From: Cyclobacterium salsum | GTDB lineage: Bacteria > Bacteroidota > Bacteroidia > Cytophagales > Cyclobacteriaceae | Assembly: GCF_010119245.1 (NCBI RefSeq) | Contig: NZ_WNKG01000001.1 | Location: 496,001-560,000, forward strand | Direction of reading: 5' to 3' | DNA: 64,000 nt | In this document: one piece after another, positions 25,377 to 35,464 of the stretch | Numbering within the stretch: the first letter of the stretch is position 1 | Layout of the letters: every line of letters begins with the position of its first letter | Notes under the pieces: model-generated | What the model saw: only the letters and a program-made list of their open reading frames with translations | What the model was told of the DNA's origin: nothing | Databases searched by the model: none | Program-made: the position numbers and the translations under genes

Positions 25377-28058
25377 TTAGATGGTTCCTAGATTTGTTCT
25401 TCCTAATATAATCGTATCCCGAAGGGCATTGCTTTCATCTTCCCTGTCACAGTTATAAAGCGTGCCCGTGGGGTAAATAGAGCGCAATCCAGTTATTGTT
25501 TCAATAAACTGTTGGTGGGAGGAAAAATCCCCCTGACTCAGCCCTTTAAGAAATTCCTTGTAGGATTCCTCAAATTGGGCCAGCTGATCTTCCTGTTCCA
25601 GATTTCCGGTTTGAGCCTTTCCGATCCAACAAATTTTTGCAAGAATGTGGGCGGGTAATTCCTCCCGAATTAGATTTTCCAGAAAATCCCTAAAATCCCT
25701 GTCAGCAAACCGAAAGGTATTACCCGGAAGGACAATCGTGACTCTAAATGAATAAGGATCCAGGCAGGTACCCGGCTGGCAGTCGTCTTTACAGAAGGGC
25801 AAAAAGGTCTTTTCTACCGGGGATTCCGGATCAAAATCCGGCCGCAACAAGGTATTTTCTACCAGGAAAATTCCCTCATCATCAAATTGCTGATTAATAA
25901 AATCGATAAAAGAGAGCAAAGCGGGTAATATGTTTTGAAAAGCGTAATACCGATATTGACTAGCAATAACGTAATCAGATGTCTGCGTATCCTGCACGGA
26001 AGAATCGATGATGCTGAATGAAAACCTACCCGAGGGAGATATCGTAACCCGGAAACAGCCCAATGTAAATGCCTGGTCTGGAATACCCTCCAGTTGCTCA
26101 AAAAATTGAATCAACGTTTCCCTGGGAAACGCTTTCACCAATTGTATCGACAGGTAAATTTCCCGGTGTGCGGCTGAACGGCTCGGGTAATCCTCTGTTC
26201 CGTTCAGCAAAATACTGCGGTTTTGATCATATATCCGCCATCGGTAAACAGCATCACCATCCGAATTGGTAAGCGGGTAAATCTCGACAAAGGACCGGGC
26301 CAGGTTTTTACGCATAAAATTGCGTATTCCTGCCAATAATGCAACTCTTTTCTCTACCCCCGAAGTGTTATTACTATCCCATAAGTAGCTCAAGGGCTGA
26401 CGGTAATAATTCATGGCTGAAGCCCTTTCCATGCTGAAATTCCCATATTCTTTCAAAAAATGGGATTTGGTATCCAGAACCTGTTGATCCACACCTTCTC
26501 CGTAAATTTTTTTCATAATAAAGGCATACTCACTGAATTTTTCAGCAAATCTGGCTAGCAAGTGATCTTTAATTTTTTGATTTCGGACATTGGATTCGTC
26601 AAAAGCGGAAAAAAGTCCTCGCTGAAAAGATTCTTCCGCGTATTCCTCATTCATAAAGCCGCCTTCATCACCGATATCCATAATCGCCTGCGAAAAATAC
26701 GTTCTTTCGGAAGTTGTAAATACGGAAAGTAATGATTTTACCTGAGACAAATGCTTAAAATAACTGCCCAGGATTTGATCGAAGAAAGTTAGATAAGCCT
26801 TGAACTGCTCGGTCTGGACCGTTCGTTCAGCATCAGCGGAATCCGGCAAGCCTACCGGGCCTACTCCGTATACTTCGGGAAAGTCATTCCGGATACTGAT
26901 GAATTCTCCCAAAGGATAGTTTTCTGGTTCTGGCATGGAAGGCTCTTTGGCATTTCCCTGGTATTGCGCATCGTATTGCTCCCTTCGTAACCTTTCTTTA
27001 TGAGCATTTACTGCACTTTCATTAACATTTACCGGAAGCAAGCCCTTATAAAAATTAAACTTGCTTTTATCACAAAGCCCCGGCTTTTTACCCGGATCAA
27101 TTTTCAGGACCCAACTTCCTTGTTCACTTCCTTCCTCACAATTGTTGATGCGGATGTCTCGAATGGAATTCACCCCCTCCACCTCCATGATCAAGTGAAT
27201 AATATCTGACTGCCGTACTTCCGTTCTAAGAGAGGCTTTCCGTACTTCTTTGGGATCCAGAAAGCCATGAGTCAAGGAGGGCCCTTCAAACATCTGATCC
27301 ATGGAATATCCTTTTGCAGCCATTTCCTGAAAAGAATAAAATTGCAAATCCGGAGAGAAATAATGCTCAATCTTCCATTGTATGATAGCCGAAACCTGCT
27401 CTTCGTTTGCTTCCGGGGCTATATCGACAATGGCACAGACCTGTATTGGCTGGGTAATCACCTCCGCCACCTCCACTAAATCTTCACACAGGTTTCTGTT
27501 GGCATGATACAAGCGGAAGACCTGTTTTTTAATGGTTGCCATTGAAACATCTGGTTCAGTATCCACCAGGATGCGATGCAGGCCCTTTAGATCAAAGGAG
27601 CGATGGTATTTTTGAGGCAAGCCTTCCCATATACCCGAATCATAGGAAAGCTTGAAATTCTTACAATCCGCATACACCGTTTTCGTAAAGGACTCCAACC
27701 AGCAATTTTTGACCCCTTGCAAATCAATAAATAACATTCTATAATCCAGCTCGGTAAGTGCCTTGCAAGGCAACACCTCAGGTCCCAGGTGAAAATGGTC
27801 TTTGAGGTAATTTCTTTTATCCCCTTCGAAAAGCAGGTCCTGAACGGGCAAGGATAGCCGGTAACCCAAATCGGTTAGGGCATAACACAAAATCTCCAGT
27901 ACGGTAATTCCCGGATCGTGCGTATTGTAATCCGTCCAAATACTTCGACTCATTTCCTGTATATAAGAAATGCCTTTTTCCCTTAAAAATTGAAAATCCA
28001 GGTCGTCATTACTGCGAATATTTTTGGACAGCGGGCTATATGAAGTACCTGTAGTCAT
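25377..28058 (-). CDS. eCIS baseplate wedge protein (Afp12-like), 893 aa
   Basis: The N-terminal motif YNTHDPGITVLEILCYALTD (about residues 44-63) is the marker of gp6/gp7-type baseplate wedge assembly proteins, which often read DPGI-LLE-LAY. The protein is cytoplasmic in synthesis and structural in the particle. A second half with DPESP and CKDDCQPGTCLDPYSF segments is cysteine-containing and possibly metal- or disulfide-stabilised. It follows the larger wedge gene by 9 bp. Its position matches Afp12 in the canonical order. Confidence 0.8.
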   Translation of the reverse strand: MTTGTSYSPLSKNIRSNDDLDFQFLREKGISYIQEMSRSIWTDYNTHDPGITVLEILCYALTDLGYRLSLPVQDLLFEGDKRNYLKDHFHLGPEVLPCKALTELDYRMLFIDLQGVKNCWLESFTKTVYADCKNFKLSYDSGIWEGLPQKYHRSFDLKGLHRILVDTEPDVSMATIKKQVFRLYHANRNLCEDLVEVAEVITQPIQVCAIVDIAPEANEEQVSAIIQWKIEHYFSPDLQFYSFQEMAAKGYSMDQMFEGPSLTHGFLDPKEVRKASLRTEVRQSDIIHLIMEVEGVNSIRDIRINNCEEGSEQGSWVLKIDPGKKPGLCDKSKFNFYKGLLPVNVNESAVNAHKERLRREQYDAQYQGNAKEPSMPEPENYPLGEFISIRNDFPEVYGVGPVGLPDSADAERTVQTEQFKAYLTFFDQILGSYFKHLSQVKSLLSVFTTSERTYFSQAIMDIGDEGGFMNEEYAEESFQRGLFSAFDESNVRNQKIKDHLLARFAEKFSEYAFIMKKIYGEGVDQQVLDTKSHFLKEYGNFSMERASAMNYYRQPLSYLWDSNNTSGVEKRVALLAGIRNFMRKNLARSFVEIYPLTNSDGDAVYRWRIYDQNRSILLNGTEDYPSRSAAHREIYLSIQLVKAFPRETLIQFFEQLEGIPDQAFTLGCFRVTISPSGRFSFSIIDSSVQDTQTSDYVIASQYRYYAFQNILPALLSFIDFINQQFDDEGIFLVENTLLRPDFDPESPVEKTFLPFCKDDCQPGTCLDPYSFRVTIVLPGNTFRFADRDFRDFLENLIREELPAHILAKICWIGKAQTGNLEQEDQLAQFEESYKEFLKGLSQGDFSSHQQFIETITGLRSIYPTGTLYNCDREDESNALRDTIILGRTNLGTI

Positions 28059-28067
28059 GTACGTTTT

Positions 28068-31000
28068 TTAGCTGATTTCATACAAGGATATATCGTGTGA
28101 TTCCGCAGATACCAGAATGTGTTTCGGGCTCTTGGGAAATACATTGTCTTTTACTTCTACCTCATTTTTAAACAAAATAGGTCGTTGAATAAAGTCAACG
28201 TAGTCTAGTTTCTCCATAAAGTAGATTAAGCCACTCTTGTTAATGGAGCTGCTAAAATCAATGGCTTGTTTTTTACCGGAAGTCCAGGGAGATAGGAAAA
28301 GAATGAGCTCTTGTTCCATTTGATTTCGGTAAAAAGCAGCGTCCAACCCCTTCTTGAATTGGACTTGAACTTTGATTTTTATTTCCTCATATAAAGGGTT
28401 GATAACCTTTACCTCCACCTGTGGGGAAATTTTTTCTGATAAATAGGCTTCTATCTGTTCCAATTTGGCACCACTCAGAGCCGGTTTAAAAATATCGTAT
28501 ACATTCTTATTCACCGTATCGGGAACCACGATCAACAGAGTATTACCGGGGGATAAAAAAGAGGAAGAACAGGTGTGGTTCAGGCATTTCACCTTATACA
28601 CTTCCGGAAATTCCTCCAGAATCAAATGCTCGAAATCCCATAGTGAAACGGCTCTGTTTTTATGCCGCAGCCGTTCGCTCACCCGGGTTTGAAATGCCAC
28701 ATCGGTTTCTGGTGCCTTTCCTCCAAAGGAATTGAAGGGCTGAAACACGGTTTTTACCCCCGCCTTTCGTTCTACCATTTTGCTGATGCTTTCTGCCGGT
28801 AGGCCATCCTGCAAATGGCTTAACTCATTCCTCCTATCCTCAAATCGGGTTTTCACTGCCTGCGCATACACGCCCAACATCCGGCTGCTAGCATCAAAAG
28901 CGTTGGAGGATCGTACCCGAATCCACACCAAATCATCCTGCATTCGGCTGTGGGATTCAAAAGTTTCCTTTGGCAGATTCAAAATAAGAATACCAGATTG
29001 CAAAAAATTTTCGGTTTGATTGGAAACCAGCTGATCCTTCGTCAGCAACTTCCAATAATTACCGGCCAATACAGACCATTGTAGGGTAGTTTCGGAGGTG
29101 AAGCTCGCATTCAAGGGGTTTTCACTGCCCTCCAAAACCTGAAATAGCAAGGACAATTGCTGGTCTTTTATCAACTCACTGATTCCGATAAATAATTCTC
29201 CTCCCTCACCTGGATAGGCGAGCAAATAACTCTCCTGTGGGGACTGAAAATCTACCGACTTTGTATTGTTTTCCTGCTCAAAATGGCCGAAATCATCCCG
29301 GTAAAACAATTCTAAATCCCCGGTATTTCCCGAACTCAGATCGTACGTTTCGTCGGTTTCAAAACTTATCTCCAAACGCTCCAACAAAGGGGTGTATGGT
29401 TCATTAGGGATGGGGGTTTCCGGCTGGTCGCTGGACATGGCCAATGCGTATAGCCTAGGGAAAAGATCATGCAGGAAGGATTGGGAGGTGGTAACTTTAA
29501 TACCTCCACTCGCCGATATATTGGTTTTTCCAGCCTTGGGTGAAATATCAGCCGCAAAAGTATAGTCACCCGGATCTCCGCCAAACAAAGGGATACCATC
29601 TTGATAGTTCGTCCAATCCTGCTTACCTCCCATTGAAATGGTAGCCTTGAAATAAGCATCATTTTTGACAATCAAATTGGATGGATCGGTATTTACTTTA
29701 ATCTGGCTTGTCAATAGCGGTGTCTTAAGCCCACCCGGCTCCCATAACAAAAACTTGATCGGCTGGCTTAGGCTCACAAGGGGGGTGAAATGCTGGGAAA
29801 GAAAGTTGTCCTTGCTTAAATAGGCTTCTCCTACATCACGGTATCCAAAATACCATTCTTTAAAGCCCATCGGTGTATTCGACCACTTTCCATCTACCTG
29901 TACCCTGGACGGATTCTTTACTTCCCAATCGGGGTACTTTATATAAAAACTGCTTCCCTTTTTGGGTATGCTTCCGAAAGGCTGAAACGGTTTAGCCGGA
30001 TTAAGAATACCCAAATCAGATTCCAAAACTGCCTGTCGTATACCTTTGTATTTTGCATAAATTCTGATATTCTTTAGAGGGGTTTCACTCAACCCCTTGA
30101 TCCACTGGTAAGCCTTGGAACCGGTACATTTCAGGTCAAACCAAACCAAGGGAGCTCCGCTTCCAATTACCGAATGATGAACTTTTTCTTCCTGTCCCAA
30201 AAGGGACGGCTGTTGCTTATCAAGATGCAGAACAATGCTCATTTTTGTCCCTGACACGGAACAACTCATTCCCATTTCAGGGTGGTTGGAAGGAGAACGT
30301 ACCACCCAGCCCTTTTCGCAAGTACAATGGCAGGAAAACAAATCCACAACATCTGATGGATTGCCGGAAAAAGAAAGGTTCCTTTTAAACTCAAACTCAA
30401 ATTTAAAATAGCGGTCGGCAGTGTTCGCAGACCAAAGTGTCGCTGTCGAAACCCCAAACCCAAAGGTACCAGGCTGTAGCGCGGGAAATTCCTGACTATC
30501 TCCTGAATGTCCAAACGGCCACCAACCCTGATTTGCTGAGGAAAACGAACTCCCATTACCATCCAGGGAATCTGCTACCTGGCTAATCCGAATTTTTTTA
30601 CCGGATCCATCCACGTATCTGTTTTTCAATACCGCTACACGGGCCAGATTTGGAAAGAAATCGCTTAACGATCGATAATGACGTGCAATCCCCAATTTGT
30701 CTTTCCCACCGTCAAATAGCGTACCTTCCGGTAAGTGAACCGGCAGGTTTTTAGCCATCTCAAGCACCAAAAAAGCCTCATCAGATCGGGCCGGATTCTT
30801 AGGTACCTTCAAAACGGAACGGTAATAAAAATCCAGATGCCGTTTCGTTATCCCATTTATGCGTTCCCGGGAATAACCCAATAGCTTGAGAAAAGCCACC
30901 AAAAGGCCAAGTTGTGGGGCAAGGTCTCCTGAATTGGAAAAATGGGCAATTTTTTCCCGAAGACTTCTTTCCAGGTTTGCATATGCTTCTGTTCCTTTTG

Positions 31001-31247
31001 AGGGTATCTCTTCAATTTCAATAAGATCCGAAAAAAACACCTGCCAGTTTTGGATGGTTTGATTGGAACCTGAGGTAGATAAAAAAGGAATAAATCGGGC
31101 AAAATTATGGGCAAAAAACACCCAGTCTTCCACATTCAGCCCCATAAGATCCAACTTTTCAGGATCTAGGGCAGCATGCTTCCTATCTTCCTGAGAAGTG
31201 CCTTTCCGCCACAAAATTTTCAATATGTTCAGGTTTTCCGGCTGCAT
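28068..31247 (-). CDS. eCIS baseplate wedge protein with baseplate J-like C-terminus (Afp11-like)
   Basis: A 1059-aa protein. The C-terminal ~250 residues resemble the baseplate J/gp6 family: a RVSERLRHKNRAVSLWDFEH segment, then an EFPEVYKVKCLNH strand region and repeated beta-alpha-beta units ending LDYVDFIQRPI. The centre is long and beta-rich, with many Gly/Ser/Trp residues. With the next gene it would make the wedge ring that surrounds the spike and triggers sheath contraction. It starts 2 bp after the gp25 gene, consistent with the Afp9-Afp11-Afp12 order. Confidence 0.8.
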   Translation of the reverse strand: MQPENLNILKILWRKGTSQEDRKHAALDPEKLDLMGLNVEDWVFFAHNFARFIPFLSTSGSNQTIQNWQVFFSDLIEIEEIPSKGTEAYANLERSLREKIAHFSNSGDLAPQLGLLVAFLKLLGYSRERINGITKRHLDFYYRSVLKVPKNPARSDEAFLVLEMAKNLPVHLPEGTLFDGGKDKLGIARHYRSLSDFFPNLARVAVLKNRYVDGSGKKIRISQVADSLDGNGSSFSSANQGWWPFGHSGDSQEFPALQPGTFGFGVSTATLWSANTADRYFKFEFEFKRNLSFSGNPSDVVDLFSCHCTCEKGWVVRSPSNHPEMGMSCSVSGTKMSIVLHLDKQQPSLLGQEEKVHHSVIGSGAPLVWFDLKCTGSKAYQWIKGLSETPLKNIRIYAKYKGIRQAVLESDLGILNPAKPFQPFGSIPKKGSSFYIKYPDWEVKNPSRVQVDGKWSNTPMGFKEWYFGYRDVGEAYLSKDNFLSQHFTPLVSLSQPIKFLLWEPGGLKTPLLTSQIKVNTDPSNLIVKNDAYFKATISMGGKQDWTNYQDGIPLFGGDPGDYTFAADISPKAGKTNISASGGIKVTTSQSFLHDLFPRLYALAMSSDQPETPIPNEPYTPLLERLEISFETDETYDLSSGNTGDLELFYRDDFGHFEQENNTKSVDFQSPQESYLLAYPGEGGELFIGISELIKDQQLSLLFQVLEGSENPLNASFTSETTLQWSVLAGNYWKLLTKDQLVSNQTENFLQSGILILNLPKETFESHSRMQDDLVWIRVRSSNAFDASSRMLGVYAQAVKTRFEDRRNELSHLQDGLPAESISKMVERKAGVKTVFQPFNSFGGKAPETDVAFQTRVSERLRHKNRAVSLWDFEHLILEEFPEVYKVKCLNHTCSSSFLSPGNTLLIVVPDTVNKNVYDIFKPALSGAKLEQIEAYLSEKISPQVEVKVINPLYEEIKIKVQVQFKKGLDAAFYRNQMEQELILFLSPWTSGKKQAIDFSSSINKSGLIYFMEKLDYVDFIQRPILFKNEVEVKDNVFPKSPKHILVSAESHDISLYEIS

Positions 31248-31249
31248 GG

Positions 31250-31669
31250 TTATAAACGACCCCTTCCTTCAGAGAGGTAATAAGGGTAAACGAGATTCAT
31301 TCTGGAGTTGGTCCCCCTTACATGGTAGGTCAAATCAATAATTAGCTTTCCCTCCGTAATTTCATCTTCTTTGATCGTAATTTTTTCTACCTCTATCCGG
31401 GGTTCGTGGTACAGAATAGCCGTCCGAATTAATTCAGAAACATAGGTAATCGTGGTTCGATTCAGCGTTTCAAATTGCAATTCATCCAACTGACAGCCAT
31501 ACTTTGGCTGCATGATTCGTTCTCCCAGGCGAGTAGATAATAAAATCCACAGGCTTTCCTGAATATCCGCCGTTCCGGAAGACATATTCACAGCTTGGGT
31601 CTTCTCATCGAATGAAGGAGGAAAACGCCATCCCCTTCCCAAAAATCCCATTTCTTCTTCCATAATCAT
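31250..31669 (-). CDS. Baseplate wedge protein gp25-like (Afp9)
   Basis: A 139-aa protein of the GPW/gp25 family. The pattern is clear: SLWILLSTRLGERIMQPKYG (about residues 41-60) followed by HEPRIEVEKI (about 89-98), the EPR-type core motif found in all contractile-tail gp25 proteins. It should join the sheath to the baseplate. Alternative starts lie at Met3 and Met7. It sits 5 bp after the PAAR gene and 2 bp before the wedge gene. Confidence 0.92.
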   Translation of the reverse strand: MIMEEEMGFLGRGWRFPPSFDEKTQAVNMSSGTADIQESLWILLSTRLGERIMQPKYGCQLDELQFETLNRTTITYVSELIRTAILYHEPRIEVEKITIKEDEITEGKLIIDLTYHVRGTNSRMNLVYPYYLSEGRGRL

Positions 31670-31674
31670 TTCTG

Positions 31675-31974
31675 TTAGCCAATTAATACTGTTGGCAGTC
31701 CGGCTACGATCGAACCGCCGTGTGTCGTGCTATCACCCATCCTCGCAGCAGGCATTCCACCAATAAAAACCGTAGAGGAGCCGGCAACAATGGTATCAGG
31801 CGGCCCCGAGCAGGTAGCCATGTCGCCAACTTTAGCGGCCGGCAGCCCTCCTATTAGTACGGTTGGCTCCCCGGGTGGCAGGATTGGGCCACCTACGTGA
31901 GGCACTCCTCCCGGGTTGACCATCGGACAAACATGCATATCTGTAATTCTTGCTGCTGGCATTCCCATATACAT
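31675..31974 (-). CDS. PAAR spike-tip protein (Afp10-like)
   Basis: A 99-aa protein with three literal PAAR/PAAK motifs (6-9, 45-48, 75-78), each in a GMPAAR or GLPAAK context, and candidate zinc ligands His14, His26, Cys55 and His85. Such proteins form the sharp tip that caps the VgrG-like spike. No extension domain is attached, so it does not itself carry an effector. It starts 1 bp after the spike gene. Confidence 0.95.
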   Translation of the reverse strand: MYMGMPAARITDMHVCPMVNPGGVPHVGGPILPPGEPTVLIGGLPAAKVGDMATCSGPPDTIVAGSSTVFIGGMPAARMGDSTTHGGSIVAGLPTVLIG

Positions 31975-31975
31975 A

Positions 31976-33721
31976 CTAATTTATTTGAATTAAAGAGCCT
32001 TTAACGGTAGTAGTTGCACTACTGGACAAGGTGGAACCAGCAGATCCTTCGGCAGTAAATTCAGCCTGAGCCGTTATTTTCACATTTGTACCTTCCAGGG
32101 AAAGGTCACCGGAACTTTTGATTGCAATGTCACCGGAACTTTCGAAAACCATTCCCCCGCTGTCCATTACTACCGTATTTCCATGGTCATCTTTCAGTGT
32201 CACCTGGTCACCGTCATCGTCCAGAACCAGGGTTTTTCCGGAGGGCGTTTCCAGGGTCAAAGCCCCCAACTCGTCATCGATGGTGATTTTTATTCCAGCA
32301 CGGGATAGGTATCCCTTTTGGTGGTTGTCGTTAGTAGCTGGAAAAGGGCTCGAATTGCTGCTACTATATAAGGAACCCAACACCACTGCCTGGTTGGGAT
32401 CTTCATTGATAAAACCTACAATGACTTCATCTCCTATTTCAGGGCGGAACACCAGTCCCCGTTCCTGCCCGGCATCCAGACAAGCCAGCCGGCACCATAC
32501 CCCCTGTTCTTCTTCGTTGATGACCGGTAAGGTTACCATGATTCGTTCTTCCCCATCCGGATCATCCTCTAGTTGGGAAACCTTACCGATCTGCAGCCCT
32601 TTGACAGCGGCGTACAAGCCCGATGCCGGTTGGGTGTGGATGGGATTGGCTTCTGAAAACCAGTCCGGGTCCAAACCAAATTGCACATCCACGGTCCAGT
32701 TACCGCCAGCAATTTGGTGCTGTACTCCCGACACATAGGCTGTACCGGAAAACCGGTCCCCCACCCCACTCAGCTCAATCAGCTTTCCCGGTAGCACCTG
32801 TGGAATTCCCTGAAATTTCACCCTTCCCCTTATTTTTGACAATTGCCGGATCAACCAATTTGCATCGGCCCAATCCTGAAGACTTGTCTCCGAAATCCGG
32901 CCTCCATTTCTTAATTCCAAGGGCCCTGTCCCCATCCTTTCCGATAGGTTTTCCGCACTGATATTCCCGTTTAATCGTATTCCTGGATCAGCCCCGTCAA
33001 TTTTCACCATTTCCTGATCTGTTGTGTTCCAGCCGTAAGAAGCTACTGCTGAAAATTGGTTTCTACCGTCCATTTCGGCATCAAACTCCAAAATGTTCGC
33101 TCCAAAAGTAGCCGTCTCCAACGGTGTCTGGCCTACGTCAGGGGCTTTTACCTTTACTTTTCCATCTTCGACCTGCACTACCCTGCCATTGGCCTGAGCA
33201 CGTGTGACTAAAAAGTCCCAATCGGAGCATTGGTACTGGATCAATTCCGGATGGGTGTAATGGGTGGATTCCACCTCAGCTTCCAACTCGTTTCTCTGGA
33301 TGAGCACTTCCATCAGGTCACTATCAGCCTGATCGTAATAATACCCCGATTTTCTACCCTGCGTCATTTTGTAAGCTTTGTCCCTGCAGTCCAAAACCAG
33401 CTGTTGCCTCCCATCCCTGATTCGCAATTTGTGGTTGGTGATAATTCCTTTAAAAACCCCTGAATTGTCGTTATGGTATCCGCATAAAATTTCTATTTCA
33501 TTGCCTGGTAAAAAGGTTTCTTCATTGCTGATCGGAAAGTCCCTTCTGGCCACATCACCGTCAATCAGGGTGACCCTGGCATAGGGAATCCGGTTGATTT
33601 CTCGTTGGATAGATACGGATTGAATTTGAACCGTATCCGGAACGGACTGTCCCAGAACAAGCAGTTCCAGGGTAACCAAATCTGAACTTCTCCCCGTTTG
33701 GATTACATCATTATTAGGCAT
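31976..33721 (-). CDS. VgrG/gp5-gp27-like central spike (Afp8)
   Basis: A 581-aa protein. The first ~370 residues fit the gp27-like hub (for example the ISNEETFLPGNEIEILCGYH and LVLDCRDKAYKMTQGRKSGY stretches), followed by an OB-fold segment (FRPEIGDEVIVGFINEDPNQ) and a C-terminal beta-helix with repeated short polar strands (SSGDIAIKSSGDLSLEGTNV). It trimerises to form the puncturing spike. There is no lysozyme domain. Its position between the LysM and PAAR genes is canonical. Confidence 0.93.
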   Translation of the reverse strand: MPNNDVIQTGRSSDLVTLELLVLGQSVPDTVQIQSVSIQREINRIPYARVTLIDGDVARRDFPISNEETFLPGNEIEILCGYHNDNSGVFKGIITNHKLRIRDGRQQLVLDCRDKAYKMTQGRKSGYYYDQADSDLMEVLIQRNELEAEVESTHYTHPELIQYQCSDWDFLVTRAQANGRVVQVEDGKVKVKAPDVGQTPLETATFGANILEFDAEMDGRNQFSAVASYGWNTTDQEMVKIDGADPGIRLNGNISAENLSERMGTGPLELRNGGRISETSLQDWADANWLIRQLSKIRGRVKFQGIPQVLPGKLIELSGVGDRFSGTAYVSGVQHQIAGGNWTVDVQFGLDPDWFSEANPIHTQPASGLYAAVKGLQIGKVSQLEDDPDGEERIMVTLPVINEEEQGVWCRLACLDAGQERGLVFRPEIGDEVIVGFINEDPNQAVVLGSLYSSSNSSPFPATNDNHQKGYLSRAGIKITIDDELGALTLETPSGKTLVLDDDGDQVTLKDDHGNTVVMDSGGMVFESSGDIAIKSSGDLSLEGTNVKITAQAEFTAEGSAGSTLSSSATTTVKGSLIQIN

Positions 33722-33722
33722 G

Positions 33723-34406
33723 TCATTGTTTTTGAAGGGGTGGAAAATAGAGCGTCTGTCCCGGTTTTAAGTTCCTGAAATTTACCAGTTTATTCGCTCT
33801 GGCTACTTCCAGGTAGTAACCAGGGTCTCCATAAATTCGCTGCGCCATAAGGGGTAGGTTTTCCCCTGCTTTTACCACCCGGTAATGGGTCAGATCCGGA
33901 GAACTGTTATTCTCTTTTGCCGCCCGAAGGTTGTCCTCAACGAACCCTTTGAATTTGGCTTTGGCCAGGGCTCGTAAAGGGGTTCCATCCGAGCGAAACA
34001 ACTTGAATTCCAGTGTCATTTCGGTGAGGCACCCTTTGAATAAAAGACTTCCCCAGGAAATCATGACATAATTAGGTTTATGTTCTTCCCCGTTATAATC
34101 TAATATCACTTTTTTGAAGTGCTCAATGTCGTCGATTACGCCATCTTCCACCGCTTCCTTACCGGGTACGATGCCTGTGCGGTCAAACAGAAAATCCAGA
34201 TCGAGTTCCTCTGGTAACTTCTTGTTAAAGCGGGTGGGCGCAGCACTGGTACCGGGTGCCTGGTCTTCGTTTTGATCTATCTTGTACTGATAGCGGTATT
34301 TCTCCGGATTCAATAAGGTAGAAAATTCCCCGTCAGCCACCTTTTCATTGAACTCCGGGTCGCTGTACGCAATTAATTTTAACTTTTCTAACTTTCCTTC
34401 GCTCAT
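33723..34406 (-). CDS. LysM-containing baseplate protein (Afp7/gp53-like)
   Basis: A 227-aa protein with a C-terminal LysM-like module (YRVVKAGENLPLMAQRIYGD to LKPGQTLYFPPL, about residues 173-223). The N-terminal part resembles Afp7/T4 gp53-type hub proteins (YSDPEFNEKVADGEFSTLLNP). It links the inner tube to the spike hub. It starts 4 bp after the DUF5908 gene and ends 1 bp before the spike gene. Confidence 0.88.
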   Translation of the reverse strand: MSEGKLEKLKLIAYSDPEFNEKVADGEFSTLLNPEKYRYQYKIDQNEDQAPGTSAAPTRFNKKLPEELDLDFLFDRTGIVPGKEAVEDGVIDDIEHFKKVILDYNGEEHKPNYVMISWGSLLFKGCLTEMTLEFKLFRSDGTPLRALAKAKFKGFVEDNLRAAKENNSSPDLTHYRVVKAGENLPLMAQRIYGDPGYYLEVARANKLVNFRNLKPGQTLYFPPLQKQ

Positions 34407-34410
34407 GCTA

Positions 34411-34560
34411 TTACCTTTCTTTTTGAAGTTTGAGCAATTCCATGACCTGCTCCACGCAGATGGCTACCACTTCATCCGTTCCGGTTCTTTTTCCTTTCGT
34501 CGTTTTTCCCGAATCATCCACATTGATTTTGATGTGTAATTCTTTGATTTCTATGGGCAT
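34411..34560 (-). CDS. DUF5908-family small eCIS protein (Afp6-like), 49 aa
   Basis: Short frame beginning MPIEIKELHIKINVDD, the typical start of DUF5908 proteins that occupy the Afp6 slot in eCIS loci, with a helical C-terminus (ICVEQVMELLKLQKER). The start codon shares one base with the stop of the tube gene at 34560 (TGATG), indicating translational coupling. It lies 4 bp before the LysM gene. Function in the particle is not established. Confidence 0.85.
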   Translation of the reverse strand: MPIEIKELHIKINVDDSGKTTKGKRTGTDEVVAICVEQVMELLKLQKER

Positions 34561-35000
34561 CAATCTAAAATTTTAAAATAGTGGTATGAAAATTCGAGGG
34601 TTTCGATGACCAGTTTGCTTTCCTGAGCATTAAAATCATCCATTGCCCATTTGACTGGGAAAGCATGGACTACATTCCATGTCCTCAACGGCTCGTGCTT
34701 TTCATTCAAAAGGCGAACGGTAAGGTCTTTGGGTGCGAATTCAAAACCCTCCATGGCATCTCTGCACCATTGGATCAGCTCTGATTCTATCGCCATTCCT
34801 CTCTTCAAAACCAGATTTGGATACTTGGTTTTCACCGGAAATTTATGCTTGAACCTGTTTTCACCCCCTTCCGCAAACTCCTCTGTCTCCATATCAACCG
34901 TTAATCCGGAAACGGACTGAAATTGAGTATCAACGTCGTCTTCCAGTCCGGTAAAACTGACCGAAAAATGAAAACCAACCGGCGGGTAATCATAAGCCAT
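34560..35000 (-). CDS. Tail tube protein (Afp5-like)
   Basis: A 146-aa tube-fold protein of the T4-gp19-like family (VGFHFSVSFTGLEDDVDTQF, FKHKFPVKTKYPNLVLKRGM, WNVVHAFPVKWAMDDFNAQE). Two tube genes are normal in Afp-type systems: this second one probably caps the tube at the baseplate. It lies 2 bp after the first tube gene. Confidence 0.92.
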   Translation of the reverse strand: MAYDYPPVGFHFSVSFTGLEDDVDTQFQSVSGLTVDMETEEFAEGGENRFKHKFPVKTKYPNLVLKRGMAIESELIQWCRDAMEGFEFAPKDLTVRLLNEKHEPLRTWNVVHAFPVKWAMDDFNAQESKLVIETLEFSYHYFKILD

Positions 35001-35002
35001 AC

Positions 35003-35431
35003 CTATTCGTTTTGAATGCTTAGACCCTCATGAACCAGCTCCATGCTTTCAATCGCGACCTCATTGCCATCTGCTTTTAAATCTGTCGATTGCACTTTGG
35101 TTGGCCAGGCATTTTTTACCTTCCAGACTACCACTGGCTCGTGTTCCTCATTCAATAGCGATATGGTAATGTCTCTTCTTTCTATTTGATTGAGCTGTAC
35201 CGAATTCCACCAGGCATAAAACTCATTATCACTGGCAAAAGTCCCTCTTTTGAGGGTAATGTTGCTAAATTTCTGCATTCCCGGCATTTTGGTTTTGCTG
35301 TATTCGGGACTTGCCCCGTGCCGGTATTCGATGACCTCCGTTTCTACGTCCAGGCCGGAAACTTCTGTAAATCCGATATTCGTTCCAGCCCATTCTACCT
35401 GGAAGTGAAACTTAGATAATGGATAACTCAT
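35003..35431 (-). CDS. Main inner tube protein (Afp1-like)
   Basis: A 142-aa tube-fold protein. The sequence FHFQVEWAGTNIGFTEVSGL (8-27) and KMPGMQKFSNITLKRGTFAS are diagnostic of phage-tail-like tube subunits (T4 gp19/Hcp-like fold). It polymerises in hexameric rings to form the hollow needle. It is located 33 bp after the sheath gene and 2 bp before the second tube gene. Confidence 0.95.
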   Translation of the reverse strand: MSYPLSKFHFQVEWAGTNIGFTEVSGLDVETEVIEYRHGASPEYSKTKMPGMQKFSNITLKRGTFASDNEFYAWWNSVQLNQIERRDITISLLNEEHEPVVVWKVKNAWPTKVQSTDLKADGNEVAIESMELVHEGLSIQNE

Positions 35432-35464
35432 GGTTTTTACATTTTAGGGTGTGAAATTACGTAA

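Noticed and set aside
32118-32738. 206-codon plus-strand frame opposite the spike gene
   Set aside because: It lies wholly inside the well-supported VgrG-like gene and has no motif; it is an antisense shadow.
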